Assembly (NCBI GenBank): GCA_029204225.1
Contig: CM055106.1
Location: 13,522,812-13,586,811, forward strand
Direction: 5' to 3'
DNA from: Diphasiastrum complanatum
Taxonomy: Eukaryota; Streptophyta; Lycopodiopsida; Lycopodiales; Lycopodiaceae
DNA: 64,000 nt
Both the position numbers and the translations under genes were made by a program. Numbering within the stretch: position 1 is the stretch's first letter; every line of letters begins with the position of its first letter. Shown here piece by piece: positions 55,417 to 64,000 of the stretch. Below the pieces are notes generated by a model, which saw only the letters and a list, made by a program, of their open reading frames with translations, searched no databases and had not been told where the DNA came from.

Positions 55417-55690
55417 TGTTAAAATATCACTTCCAACTTGATGTACCTTGTAGATCTCAAGTTATTTGAGCTTGATAGAATCTCACACGTGTGGAGTCTG
55501 TGAATGTACATAAGTCATTTTTATAAAGTTGGATGACTAGCAGCTCGTAAATGTACTTGATCTATAAAGGGATCAACCAAATCAATGAGAAATTGATGTG
55601 AGATTGGCAAATTCTAGTTTTGTTGAGATTTCCACATTTGTCTTGAGTTTTGATGACTGAAATGCATTTGTAAGTTAATGTACTTTACTC
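55417..55690 (+). repeat. LTR of a small deleted copia element, left copy
   Basis: Starts TGTTAAAATATCACTTCCA and shares ACACGTGTGGAGTCTG, TATAAAGGGATCAACCAAAT and CACATTTGTC with the copy at 56055. The 3' boundary is approximate, and the unit is shorter than its partner. Confidence 0.7.
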
Positions 55691-55919
55691 TCTATAAACA
55701 GGCCGTACAGGTACTGTCCTCCACATGTGTGAGGCCGCCCATCCATGTGTTTGATCATTTGATCCATTGCTCTTGCTTAAATCATAGTGTAAAGCATCTA
55801 GATCAAGATCTAACATCTAGAACTTGATAGATGTTTGGATTAAGCAATCAATAACTCTTAATGATTGATAGTACAATCAATATTTGTCCTTTTTCTTTGA
55901 AAATTGACACAACTTGATC

Positions 55920-56054
55920 ATGTGACATCATCCGAGTGCGTAGTTGATATCTTAACCAAACCTTTGGCTAAAGATCCATTTTTCAAGCTAAGAGGTGCTC
56001 TTGGAATTGTAGATAGATGTATATTAGACTTGCCAAGTTAGAAGTGAGGAGGAG
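55920..56054 (+). pseudogene. Copia RNase H tail before the right LTR
   Basis: Frame reads SSECVVDILTKPLAKDPFF then KLRGALGIVDRC, the C-terminus of a copia pol. It is followed by a purine-rich tract AGTGAGGAGGAG and then the LTR. Confidence 0.8.
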
Positions 56055-56660
56055 TGTTAAAAATGTCACTTCAAACTTGATATACTTGGTTAATTTTGAG
56101 ATATGAGATCATGATAGGATCTCACACGTGTGGAGTCTGTTCCCACATGTGAAAAGATATACATAAGTTACTTTTATAAAGCTAGATTGATTTTAGTTTG
56201 TAAATAGATTGCACTTCCATGTGAATGAGTAAATAGATTGCACTTCCATGTGAATGAGTAAATGCTCCCACATGTCAAGATGCCATTCACACGTGTGAAT
56301 CAGTTTGTAGATGATAAGATAGAAAGATTCCATTAGATCCTATTTTATATGGAATATTCCTATAATTGTGGAAGACTAGCTTTTTTGTTTCTAGCCAAAG
56401 AGAATAGTCAACTTTGGGGAATGAGCACATATGGCTCCCATTGGTGGATCTGGATGACTAGGCACTCTTCACACATGTGAAGGCTTGCTGGACAGTACAC
56501 AACTCGTGGATGTATTTGATCTATAAAGGGATCAACCAAATCAATGAGAAATTGATGAGACATTGGCAAATTCTAGTTTTCCTTGTGATTTTCCACATTT
56601 GTCGAGTTTTGATGATTGAAATGCTTTTGTATGCTTGAGTACTATTATTACATCTTACTC
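56055..56660 (+). repeat. LTR of the small deleted copia element, right copy
   Basis: Starts TGTTAAAAATGTCACTTCA right after the polypurine tract. It contains a direct 32-bp repeat of AAATAGATTGCACTTCCATG near 56203-56260, and several ACACGTGTG words. The 3' end is not exactly placed. Confidence 0.7.
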
Positions 56661-57890
56661 CACATTAATCTATATAATCACTAAAACCACAACCTTGTGA
56701 CAAATGCATGTCTTCATGGAATCACATACTCTTAGAAAAGAGACCTCCACATATAAGTTTACACATCTTTTCACTCAAAAATTCATCTAGGGGTGGTTTA
56801 AGAGGTGAGGATGTTCCACACCCCTTGCCTACCTTAGATGACCTTTCGCTCATGGTTTACCCCTCGTGGCCCACCTCTATGCATGTGCCCTCTTCTTATT
56901 GGTCCTTTGAATGAGTGGCCTTGCCAAAAGATATTTAATCCATAGAGGTTCTATGTCATCCTCAAGGTTTCAAAGTGCCCTAGGTTGTGTGCCACCTCAA
57001 CTGCCACTTATAGGGGCATGTTTGGTGTGTATGAAAAGCCTAGAGGGCATGTGAACTTCTCTCGACCAATGAAAAGGCAAGAATTTTAAGTTGTGGACTT
57101 GGCCTCCCCTCTTAAACTCCACCTCTGAATTTCCAATATGACAACACATTCAACCAAGATGTATATTATTGACATGCCTTTATGTCAAGGAAGGGTTGGC
57201 ACCATCATGTCGTCCTTCAATTGAGGCAACCTCAAGCCACCACCATAACGAGGAAGGCCCAGGCCCTTGGGTGGGGAGGCCTTCTCCTTCACTTAAAATT
57301 TGATTGCAAACATAACCCAACCCCAATCAACCTTGCAACTTCGTCACACACACTTGTCAAAGGCAACCACTTGAAGCAAGATTGCCGCAACTGCTTTAAA
57401 AGGCATTATGTTAAGGGTGGTCTCAAATTGAGGTGCTTGACAAGTACTTTATTCAAAATGGAGTCTTTCCATTGGTCAAAAAGTTAAAAAAAGACCGTTT
57501 TCCTTTTCAAACTCAACTTGATTTGCCACCTTGTGGCACATGGGCCCTTTGTCACATACGAGCAACTCAAAGAATGTCAAGCTAACAAGCTAAGTTAAAA
57601 AATGACCAATGAAATGACAGGGATTCAAATTGGACTAATCAAGGTGCAACGGTTAACTTAAGATGACGGTCCTTGTTTGAAGGAGTTCTAAACCTTTTGC
57701 CCCGCATCTTGCTTTGCCATGGAATGAACGACAAATAGGGCAATTAAGAATTGAGGTAGTGTGAAACCACCACCATGATAAGAGCTTATCTCTTTCTTAC
57801 CTCAATTCAACACGTGGCGAGATCTCGATGGTGCCAAGGCCAGTGTCCTTGAGCTCCAGCTCTTCCCTCGCCTCATTTTTCATCCCCTTG
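56661..57890. other. No recognised gene
   Basis: Contains an open 101-codon frame (57182-57487, plus) with no recognised motif and doubtful composition. The end grades into the upstream region of the IES2-like exon. Confidence 0.45.
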
Positions 57891-58377
57891 AGCATCTCTC
57901 ACTCTCTCTCTCTCTTTTAAGCACGCCACCGTCAGATAATCTGCGGATCATTCCGATCTTGCCACGTGCTAAAGATCTACTGTACCTCGAGAGGTGTGGG
58001 ACGCGTGGCTGACATCTAAGGGGGCGGGCGTAAAATCTACGAAATCGTTCCCTTTCTTCTGTTACCTCCTCCCCCTCCTCCTCTAGAGGCCTTGCTCTGG
58101 CCATCGAGCTCTTCTTTTTCTGACAAAACTTTTCTTCCTTTCCTCGCAATAATCTCTGAATTCCCTTACATTTTCTGCTTTTCTTCAGCCAATCTGCTTT
58201 ATCTCTTCGGTGAGATGGCAGTTTTTGGCCCTCTCCAGCTTGCTTCACCTCACTGCAGCTCACAAGTTCTGCTGGCCGGTGCTAATCTCTTCTTCTCATG
58301 ATTTTCTTTCCCTTCTCTCACAGTTGCAATTGCGCTGTATTTCTGCTTGTTTTCTGTGTCGGAGCATCTGATGAAAC
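57891..58377 (+). promoter_or_regulatory. Putative promoter/5' UTR of the IES2-like gene
   Basis: Contains a pyrimidine patch (CTCACTCTCTCTCTCTCTT near 57898) and a long CT-rich leader up to the ATG at 58378, common features of plant core promoters and leaders. GC content is higher than in the surrounding repeats. No clear TATA box was seen. The minus-strand frame here is a shadow. Confidence 0.4.
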
Positions 58378-58899
58378 ATGGAATCGCAGCATGCTTCTGG
58401 GTTTCGGAGGCCTCGTTCGATCACCAGCAGAAACCCTCGTTCTGCAACTCTCTTACGAGAATCTTTCACTTCCTTGAGTCCTCATATGAGTTTTCAAACC
58501 CAGACTGGTGATGGAAACTATATAAGCTCTCTGTCCTCCTTGCCAGAGAGGCATATTGAACAGACCACTGGTAGAGCACTTCAAAATGTAGAAGCTAGAG
58601 ATGGATATGTAGATGTGAGATGCAAAACACACTCATTCAGTAGACTACAGGAAGTACGAGATGGGCACAAGCAGGCAGATAATACAGCAAGTAAAGAGAA
58701 TCAGTCTGTGAAGAACATTCTAGTGAATGAGGTTGCGGGTAGACCCACCAAGCTGAAGCTGAAGCTAGGTGGGGTTACCCATACACTGCATGCCTTGCTA
58801 CCGCCAGAGAAAGATTTGAGGGACAATTCTGAGTTTCATGAATGGCCTAAGACAGGTGTTCCATCAGCAAGAAAGCGTCGCCACCGCCTTATTTTGCAG
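58378..58899 (+). CDS. First exon of a PAPA-1/IES2-like INO80-complex subunit gene
   Basis: The 174-codon frame starts MESQHASGFRRPRS and contains RPTKLKLKLGGVTHTLHAL at about residues 121-139, resembling the K-K-L-K-x-GGVTRTI motif of plant HIT/PAPA-1 proteins, then KTGVPSARKRRHRLILQ. The exon ends on a codon boundary at CAG/GTATGTGT (58899/58900), a strong phase-0 donor. IES2-type subunits bind the INO80 chromatin remodeller in the nucleus. The PAPA-1 domain and HIT zinc finger should lie in later exons; none is seen in the next 5 kb, so the intron is long or the gene is truncated. No stops or repeats interrupt it. Family call rests mainly on one motif. Confidence 0.55.
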
Positions 58900-60620
58900 G
58901 TATGTGTTGAAATACTTCCAAGCTTTTGTATTATATGGTGGATATTTCTTAATCACCTTCTGCAAGTTTATTAATTAGTGCAATATTTTGATAAATAAAG
59001 CTGGTTTTACGTGTTCCCTTGAAGAAACAACACAAATTCCATGTGTGGATGGATACACGGGTCAAAGACTTGTTTAAGATTAGGAAACAGATTTTAACAC
59101 ACTTACGAGACCCATGTTAAACTAAATATTTTGACAAGACATCATCTAAGTTGCAGGCAGCTGTATGGGCTGATTCTTCCTCTCTTTATGCTTGTCAGTG
59201 AGGATGTAAGCAACCTCAAGTGATGAAATGCAAATTTGCCTTAATAGTGTATGAGGAAGTAGGGACTTCATGTGATTGGCTTTTCTCTTTAATGCTAGCC
59301 ATCATCATGACCACAGTTGCCCTTCCCGAGAAGTTGTGGAAACTTGGTATGCTGTTCAATGGTCTTTCTACTAATGCCATCATCATGACCAACGCTGCCC
59401 TTCCCGAGAAGTTGTGGAAACTTGGTATGCTGTTCAATGGTCTTTCTACTAATGTATGACAGATAATGCGGACATATGTTTGTGCATTTGACTTTCACTT
59501 CTCTTGGGCGCTCACAATATGAGTAGGTATGTCCTGACATTTGGCCTGCACCATCCATCATGAAATTGATGGTCCGAGGCTTTGTGGGGGGACTCCATGA
59601 CATTGCAAGTCTCTTTGCTATGTTACGATACTATCCTAGGCATAATATCCATACATTAGTACTTCAATAAGATCAGCATCAAAGCTTGCACTTATCTATA
59701 ATCTTATCCCCTACAGAAACAACACATTACTTTGTCCAGTGTTCTCCCATGCTGGTGACATTGGGTTCAAGAAATCAATGCCAATCAACCAGTCTCATTT
59801 GCAATCATTTCTTTTTGCAATTGCTCAAGTTGCAGTTCATGTTTGGTTCTTTCCAACTCTTCTCTGCAATGCTGAGGTTTATGAAGCTTGGTGACATATG
59901 AGACACGACTAACTAAGAGTTTTCTCTATTGTATTGCTGCCTCAACAAGATTATCACAGCAAAATAGAGATTCAACACATGGCAAAAAGGCCAACATTAT
60001 TGGTGCACAATTCTCTATGTAAAGATGATCATAGAACCGATCTAAAAAGCCAACTCTATAAAAGAGAAAACAGATTCCAGTGTGATGAATTCTTAAAAAT
60101 GTAACTTGAAAATGGTAGGAAACTTCTCATTCTTCAAGAAAATAGATTCTCAACATGATTCTAAGGTGTAGACAACCGCAATACATGCTAAAAACACAAA
60201 TTTCAGATTTGTCCCTCTTTTAGAAATCACCGTTATACAAGATCCAATAGGAATCCAATTCATCACTTAAATTTGCACCCATTAATGTTTGTATTTGCAA
60301 ACAAGTATGGACATCAAATACACATGAATCAATCATAAACAACTTATAAAGGAAGGAAAGAACAGATTATTAAGTATGCTAAAGATTCAAATTGCACCCT
60401 ATTCACTCAAAGAAGTTTGTAGAAGAGAATAGCATCCAAGCTTTTGACGAAAATCCAACATCCCACTAATTTCTATAATAAGAAAGTTATGGCACTTTTA
60501 GTGAAACTACTCCAAATCTCATTAGTTATAGTTTTTGTTATCTAGTTTTCTCTATTTTTTGTTGTACTTTTGGCCAAATTTCTTGATTGTAAATTTATAT
60601 ATCAGTAGATCTCTGTCTTA
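58900..60620. other. Probable intron or intergenic sequence, no recognised exon
   Basis: Starts with the splice donor GTATGTGT. No exon resembling PAPA-1 or a HIT finger was found. It holds a 78-bp tandem duplication. Confidence 0.5.
59298..59453 (+). repeat. 78-bp tandem duplication
   Basis: Units 59298-59375 and 59376-59453, starting GCCATCATCATGACC, differ at only a few positions. Frames across it on both strands are repetitive for that reason. Confidence 0.92.
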
Positions 60621-60627
60621 GTTTGAA

Positions 60628-61010
60628 TCATAGAATTTATGAACCGTGGCCGGTTCACCACGGTTCTGAGAACCGTATAGTGAACCGTACGGTTCTCAAA
60701 TTTTTTTGGGGGGAACCGTGGTGAACTGTACAATCAATTAATTATTTATTTTTAGTTTCCCACCCCGAAAAAAATGCCAAAACAATTAGGGAGTGGGTAC
60801 AGAATTAGTACAATACAGTGTAGTACATTAGCATACAATAGCAAACAAAGTACAAAAGCCAAAAAAATACCTGAAATCCTGTGAAATGAGGACTAAAAAT
60901 GCCTTGGGAGGGGTTTTGGGGGGAAATGGGTAATTAATTAATCATTAATTAATTAAATAAATAGAGGAACCGTACCACGGTTCCCAGGACCCACGGTTCT
61001 GAGAACCATG
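60628..61010 (+). repeat. GAACC/GGTTC-rich dispersed repeat, copy 2
   Basis: Has GAACCGTGGCCGGTTCACC, GAACCGTACGGTTCTC, a CCCACCCCGAAAAAAATGCC tract and, at the right end, GGTTCTGAGAACCATGGGTT. Same layout as 20660-20960. Confidence 0.75.
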
Positions 61011-61527
61011 GGTTCGATGGTTTGAATTTGAGTCAATTTCCAGCCAATTTTGTGAAGAATTGAAAAAGTTATGCAAGTTTTTGTGATGGAGGTTCATTTC
61101 TAGTTTTGCTTGGAATTTTGGGAAAGAAGCACTTCCAACTCATTTCTTGATTTTGAATTTGTCAGCAATCTGAGAAAGCAATCGATTTTTTTTCCTTTTT
61201 TTGAGGAATTGCTTTTCCATGTTATTACATTGTGCCTGTCATCCTGCTTATTTTCCTACTCCTTCGTGCTGGTCTTCCGATGCTGCTATCTTTTCTTGGG
61301 GCACCTATATCACTGAGTTTGCACATATATTTGATGGTTACGTGTATGATGCGGCTATTCGCGATGATTGTCCATCTCTTTTTCCAGTTTCCTTATTGGC
61401 TTCCTGTTGCTGATGCAGTTCTACCTTCTCGGGCTTTTTGGATACCTTGGTATGATGTCCCTATCTTTTGGGCTGATCCTCTATTACCTTGGGCATTACG
61501 GATACCTTGGCATTCCTGGTTGCTACT

Positions 61528-62375
61528 TGATCATTCTACTTCTGATGGGCAGTCTGAGATCCTTAACATGATCCTTGAGGATTATTTACGCCATTTTGTT
61601 ACTCCTTCTGGGAAGGATTGGGATCAACATTTATGTTTAGCAGAGTATAGCTATAATAGCTCTGTTAGTACCAGCACATGTGTCTCACCATTTTTATTAT
61701 CTCATGGCTATTCACCTCTTTTACCTGGCATTCCTCTCCCTCCTGAGGATACACCTGTCACACTTGCATCTTTTCTATCAGGTGCTCGAGAGCTTATTAC
61801 CCGGGCCAGTTCTCATTTACAGCATGTTCAGCAGCGTTATCAGACCTCAGTTGATTGTCACCGCCGCCATGTTGAGTTTCAGCTTGGAGATATGGGTTAT
61901 CTACGCCTACGACACGTCATCATTTTGTCCAGGGCCATGCTTCTACTGAGAAGCTTGCACCACGTTATTATGGGCCTTATCGCATTTTGGATGTTCTTAG
62001 TCCAGTTACATATCGCTTACAGCTTCCTGCTTCCACACGCGCCTGTGATGTATTCCATGTCAGTTTATTACGTGCTGCTATTGAGGATGACGCTCCTTGT
62101 GATGCTGAGTTTCCTACTGCTCCAGAGTTATTTCCATTTTTACCTGCTGCTATATTACAGGTTCGTCTATACCATAGTCGACGTCACCGGCAGATTCAGT
62201 TTTTGGTCCAGTGTGGGATGGTCGTCCTATTGAGGAGGCCACATGGGAGCCTATTGATGTCTTTCATCATACACCATCACTTGCGGATCATGCTCGTGCT
62301 CTTGCTGCACTTGTTGATTCCTCTACATCAGATGTTGTTCTAGCTGCTGATGCACCAGGGCTTGCTGCTATTTGA
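61528..62375 (+). pseudogene. Ty3/gypsy chromovirus pol 3' end: integrase end and chromodomain
   Basis: Starts abruptly at TSDGQSEILNMILEDYL (integrase core end), followed by WDQHLCLAEYSYNSSVSTST and QLGDMGYLRLR. After one frameshift comes KLAPRYYGPYRILDVL, SPVTYRLQLPASTRACDVFH and VSLLRAAIEDD. After another shift a chromodomain-like FLVQWDGRPIEEATWEPIDVF spans the break, and the protein ends at TGA 62373-62375. Chromodomains steer integration to heterochromatin. Upstream integrase and RT are absent; 61030-61527 is not recognisable. Confidence 0.88.
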
Positions 62376-62423
62376 TCCAGTTTCTTTTGGCAGTTGGGTC
62401 TATTTTTTTGTGCCAGGGAGAGT

Positions 62424-62822
62424 TATGGACTCAGCTCATTACATTCGCGGCATCCATTTACATTTACTTTACTTTATGCATAAGCAGGCCTTGGGCCCTT
62501 TTTTACTCATTAGTGACACTTAGACTATATGGTTGGCCTTTGGCCTTATTACTCATTATTAGGCCATTTGGACATATTACTGGAGAGTGGGGGCCTCTCC
62601 TCCCAGTTGGGCCCTAGCCACCGGAAGCTTCCTTTTAGGGCTTCCTCTTGGCTATAAGTAGGGAAACTGTGTCATTTGTTATTCAGCTGATTATATTGAT
62701 CTCTCTCTTTCCTGCTTTCTCGGGTTAAGTCTTGCTTATGTGCTGCTTTCATAGCTTACGTCTTGCTTATGTGATGCTTTCATAGCTTAGCTCTAGATCA
62801 GTTGTGGCTCTATTCGTAACTG
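62424..62822 (+). repeat. Chromovirus 3' LTR (approximate limits)
   Basis: Follows a purine-rich GGGAGAG after the pol stop and matches 63309-63695 in reverse complement (TATGGACTC near the start, CTCTATTCGTAAC at the end). A 32-bp unit, GTCTTGCTTATGTG(C/A)TGCTTT..., is duplicated at about 62728-62790 here but single in the other LTR. A TATAAG-type TATA lies near 62653. Confidence 0.8.
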
Positions 62823-63308
62823 GGGGAGAAGATTGTATATGGGAGATCCTCAATTTATGGCACATGCGGGACACACGTCACAATGACACAAGTAGTTAAT
62901 GAACACTTTTACGCCAGTGAACACTACCCCTTTACTAGAGATAAACTCTAGTAGTTAAGGTTAAGGAGGCTGACTAGGCAAACAAAAATTATACAAAACA
63001 TTTTAAGCTAACTAAACTACCAACAAAATTCCAACCATAAGCGATATGCCAAGAAACATGGATCATCAAGAGATCATCCTGACAAAGGATAGCTAAAATG
63101 GAGAAACGTGCACCAGCATGGTCAAAAGCCCAAGGTATCCATAAGGCCCATGAATGAGAAGTAGCAATGGCACACGGTACCTTCAAGGCCCCTATCACGA
63201 GAAGAGCAGCATGCCAAAAGCTCCAAAAGGTCCAAGAAATCAATGCATCATCTAAAAAAACATGATGCATAAAAACAATAGCAACAAATCTAGAAATAGT
63301 ATACCAAG
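62823..63308. other. Internal/leader sequence of a second, inverted chromovirus copy
   Basis: The minus strand reads TTGGTATACT just inside the inverted LTR, a weak primer-site-like start. A 111-codon minus frame (63324-62989) begins within the LTR and has no recognised motif. Words such as TGGATACCTTGGGC recur near 61440-61510. Confidence 0.5.
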
Positions 63309-63695
63309 TTACGAATAGAGCCACAGCTGATCTAGAGCTAAGCTATGAAAGCAGCACATAAGCAAAACTTAACCCTAGAAAGCAGGAAAGAGAGAGATTA
63401 AGGAGACTAAAGAGAGAGATCAATATCATCAGCTGAGGGAAAATAGGGCCCTAAAAGGAAGCTTCCGGTGGCTAGGGCCCAACTGAGAGGGAAAATAGTG
63501 CGCCCTCCAAGAAGGCCCCCACTCTCCAGTAATATGTCCAAATGGCCTAATAATGAGTAATAAGGCCAAAGGCCAACCATATAGTCTAAGTGTCACTAAT
63601 GAATAAAAAAGGGCCCAAGGCCTGCTTATGCATAAAGTAAAGTAAATGTAAATGGACGTCGCGAATGTAATGAGCCGAGTCCATAACTCCCCCCA
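63309..63695 (-). repeat. Inverted chromovirus LTR
   Basis: Reverse complement of 62424-62822 with small differences and without the 32-bp duplication. It is preceded on the minus strand by a GGGGGGAGT purine run. Confidence 0.8.
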
Positions 63696-64000
63696 CAAAC
63701 TCCTCGTAGAGGAGCATCGGGGATCTCTATTGGAAGAATTCTTCTTGTATTTTAACGAACTTTCTCAAGCTCGAGCAATGGTAAATTGGTCCCTGATAGC
63801 ACAAGTCTATAGGTTTTGGGAGTTTTGGGAGCTCAAGTCAAGGATTGTTTGCAGATCATGTGTATGACTGAATTCCAACCACTTGTTGGATCCGAGTTTA
63901 AGAGAAAAGAATTAGCTTGTTTATCCATTTCATGATTATCCATAAACTAGGCCATTAAGTTATCTTATCGTCACTCATCGTCTATGAGTTTGGGACCCAG
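63696..64000. other. No recognised gene
   Basis: A 71-codon frame (63652-63867) starts inside the LTR and shows no motif. Nothing else was seen. Confidence 0.5.

Noticed and set aside
57182-57487. 101-codon ORF with His/Cys residues as a zinc-finger protein
   Set aside because: Cys and His spacing does not fit a known finger, and composition looks non-coding.
57880-58301. ORFs on both strands upstream of the IES2-like exon
   Set aside because: They overlap the CT-rich leader; composition and position fit untranslated sequence better.
59216-59603. Repetitive ORFs on both strands
   Set aside because: Explained by the 78-bp tandem duplication.

Overview
This window looks like nuclear DNA of a seed plant with a large, repeat-rich genome. 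The evidence is plant-type Ty1/copia and Ty3/gypsy retrotransposons, plant-type telomeric repeats (CCCTAAA/TTTAGGG), nepenthesin-type aspartic protease fragments and one host-like exon. A gymnosperm is a reasonable guess but is not proven. No rRNA, tRNA or CRISPR was seen. Almost everything is mobile or broken. The only ordinary host-gene candidate is a clean 174-codon first exon of a PAPA-1/IES2-like (INO80 complex) gene at 58.4-58.9 kb.

Layout. 1-7.03 kb: a decayed Ty3/gypsy element on the minus strand with gag, protease, RT, RNase H, integrase, a tRNA-Asp-type primer site and a 766-bp LTR. 7.04-8.76 kb: a Ulp1-type protease remnant facing a conserved unknown gene ('gene A'). 9.1-10.1 kb: an acidic/proline-rich ORF behind an (AT)n(GA)n microsatellite. 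10.2-20.3 kb: nepenthesin half-genes on both strands, split around a chimeric copia element (copia I) that carries an internal tandem duplication and foreign sequence. 20.3-21.7 kb: a GAACC-rich repeat and a deleted gypsy LTR.

21.9-40.5 kb is the core of interest, a large imperfect inverted duplication. The left arm (about 21.9-30.76 kb) and right arm (about 34.57-40.50 kb) each hold a copia element, a DNA transposon ('element X') and telomere-like repeats. The left copy of X is 3,981 bp, is bounded by perfect 35-bp terminal inverted repeats, and encodes two convergent unrecognised genes, A and B. Gene B is a spliced, transposase-like candidate. The 3.8-kb spacer between the arms holds a nepenthesin N-terminal half and, on the minus strand, a divergent histone H3/CENH3-like domain followed in the same frame by a Ulp1/C48 SUMO-protease-like domain. 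A second, independent H3/CENH3-like sequence lies at 45.28-45.72 kb and is cut by a copia LTR.

40-50.5 kb: further copia fragments, a 249-codon unrecognised ORF next to an LTR, and a gypsy LTR relic. 50.5-52.1 kb: a roughly 0.5-kb tandem repeat carrying GA and GT microsatellites. 52.7-53.2 kb: a third copy of the sequence flanking X, which appears to be an unoccupied insertion site. 54.8-56.7 kb: small gypsy and copia remnants. 58-59.5 kb: the host exon and a 78-bp tandem duplication. 60.6-64 kb: a second GAACC repeat, the 3' end of a chromodomain gypsy element, and two LTRs in inverted orientation.

The coding sequences do not form a pathway; they are the products and passengers of nested insertions. 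The least explained parts are element X and the H3-like plus Ulp1-like sequences. All coordinates and translations were read by eye, and identities are approximate.
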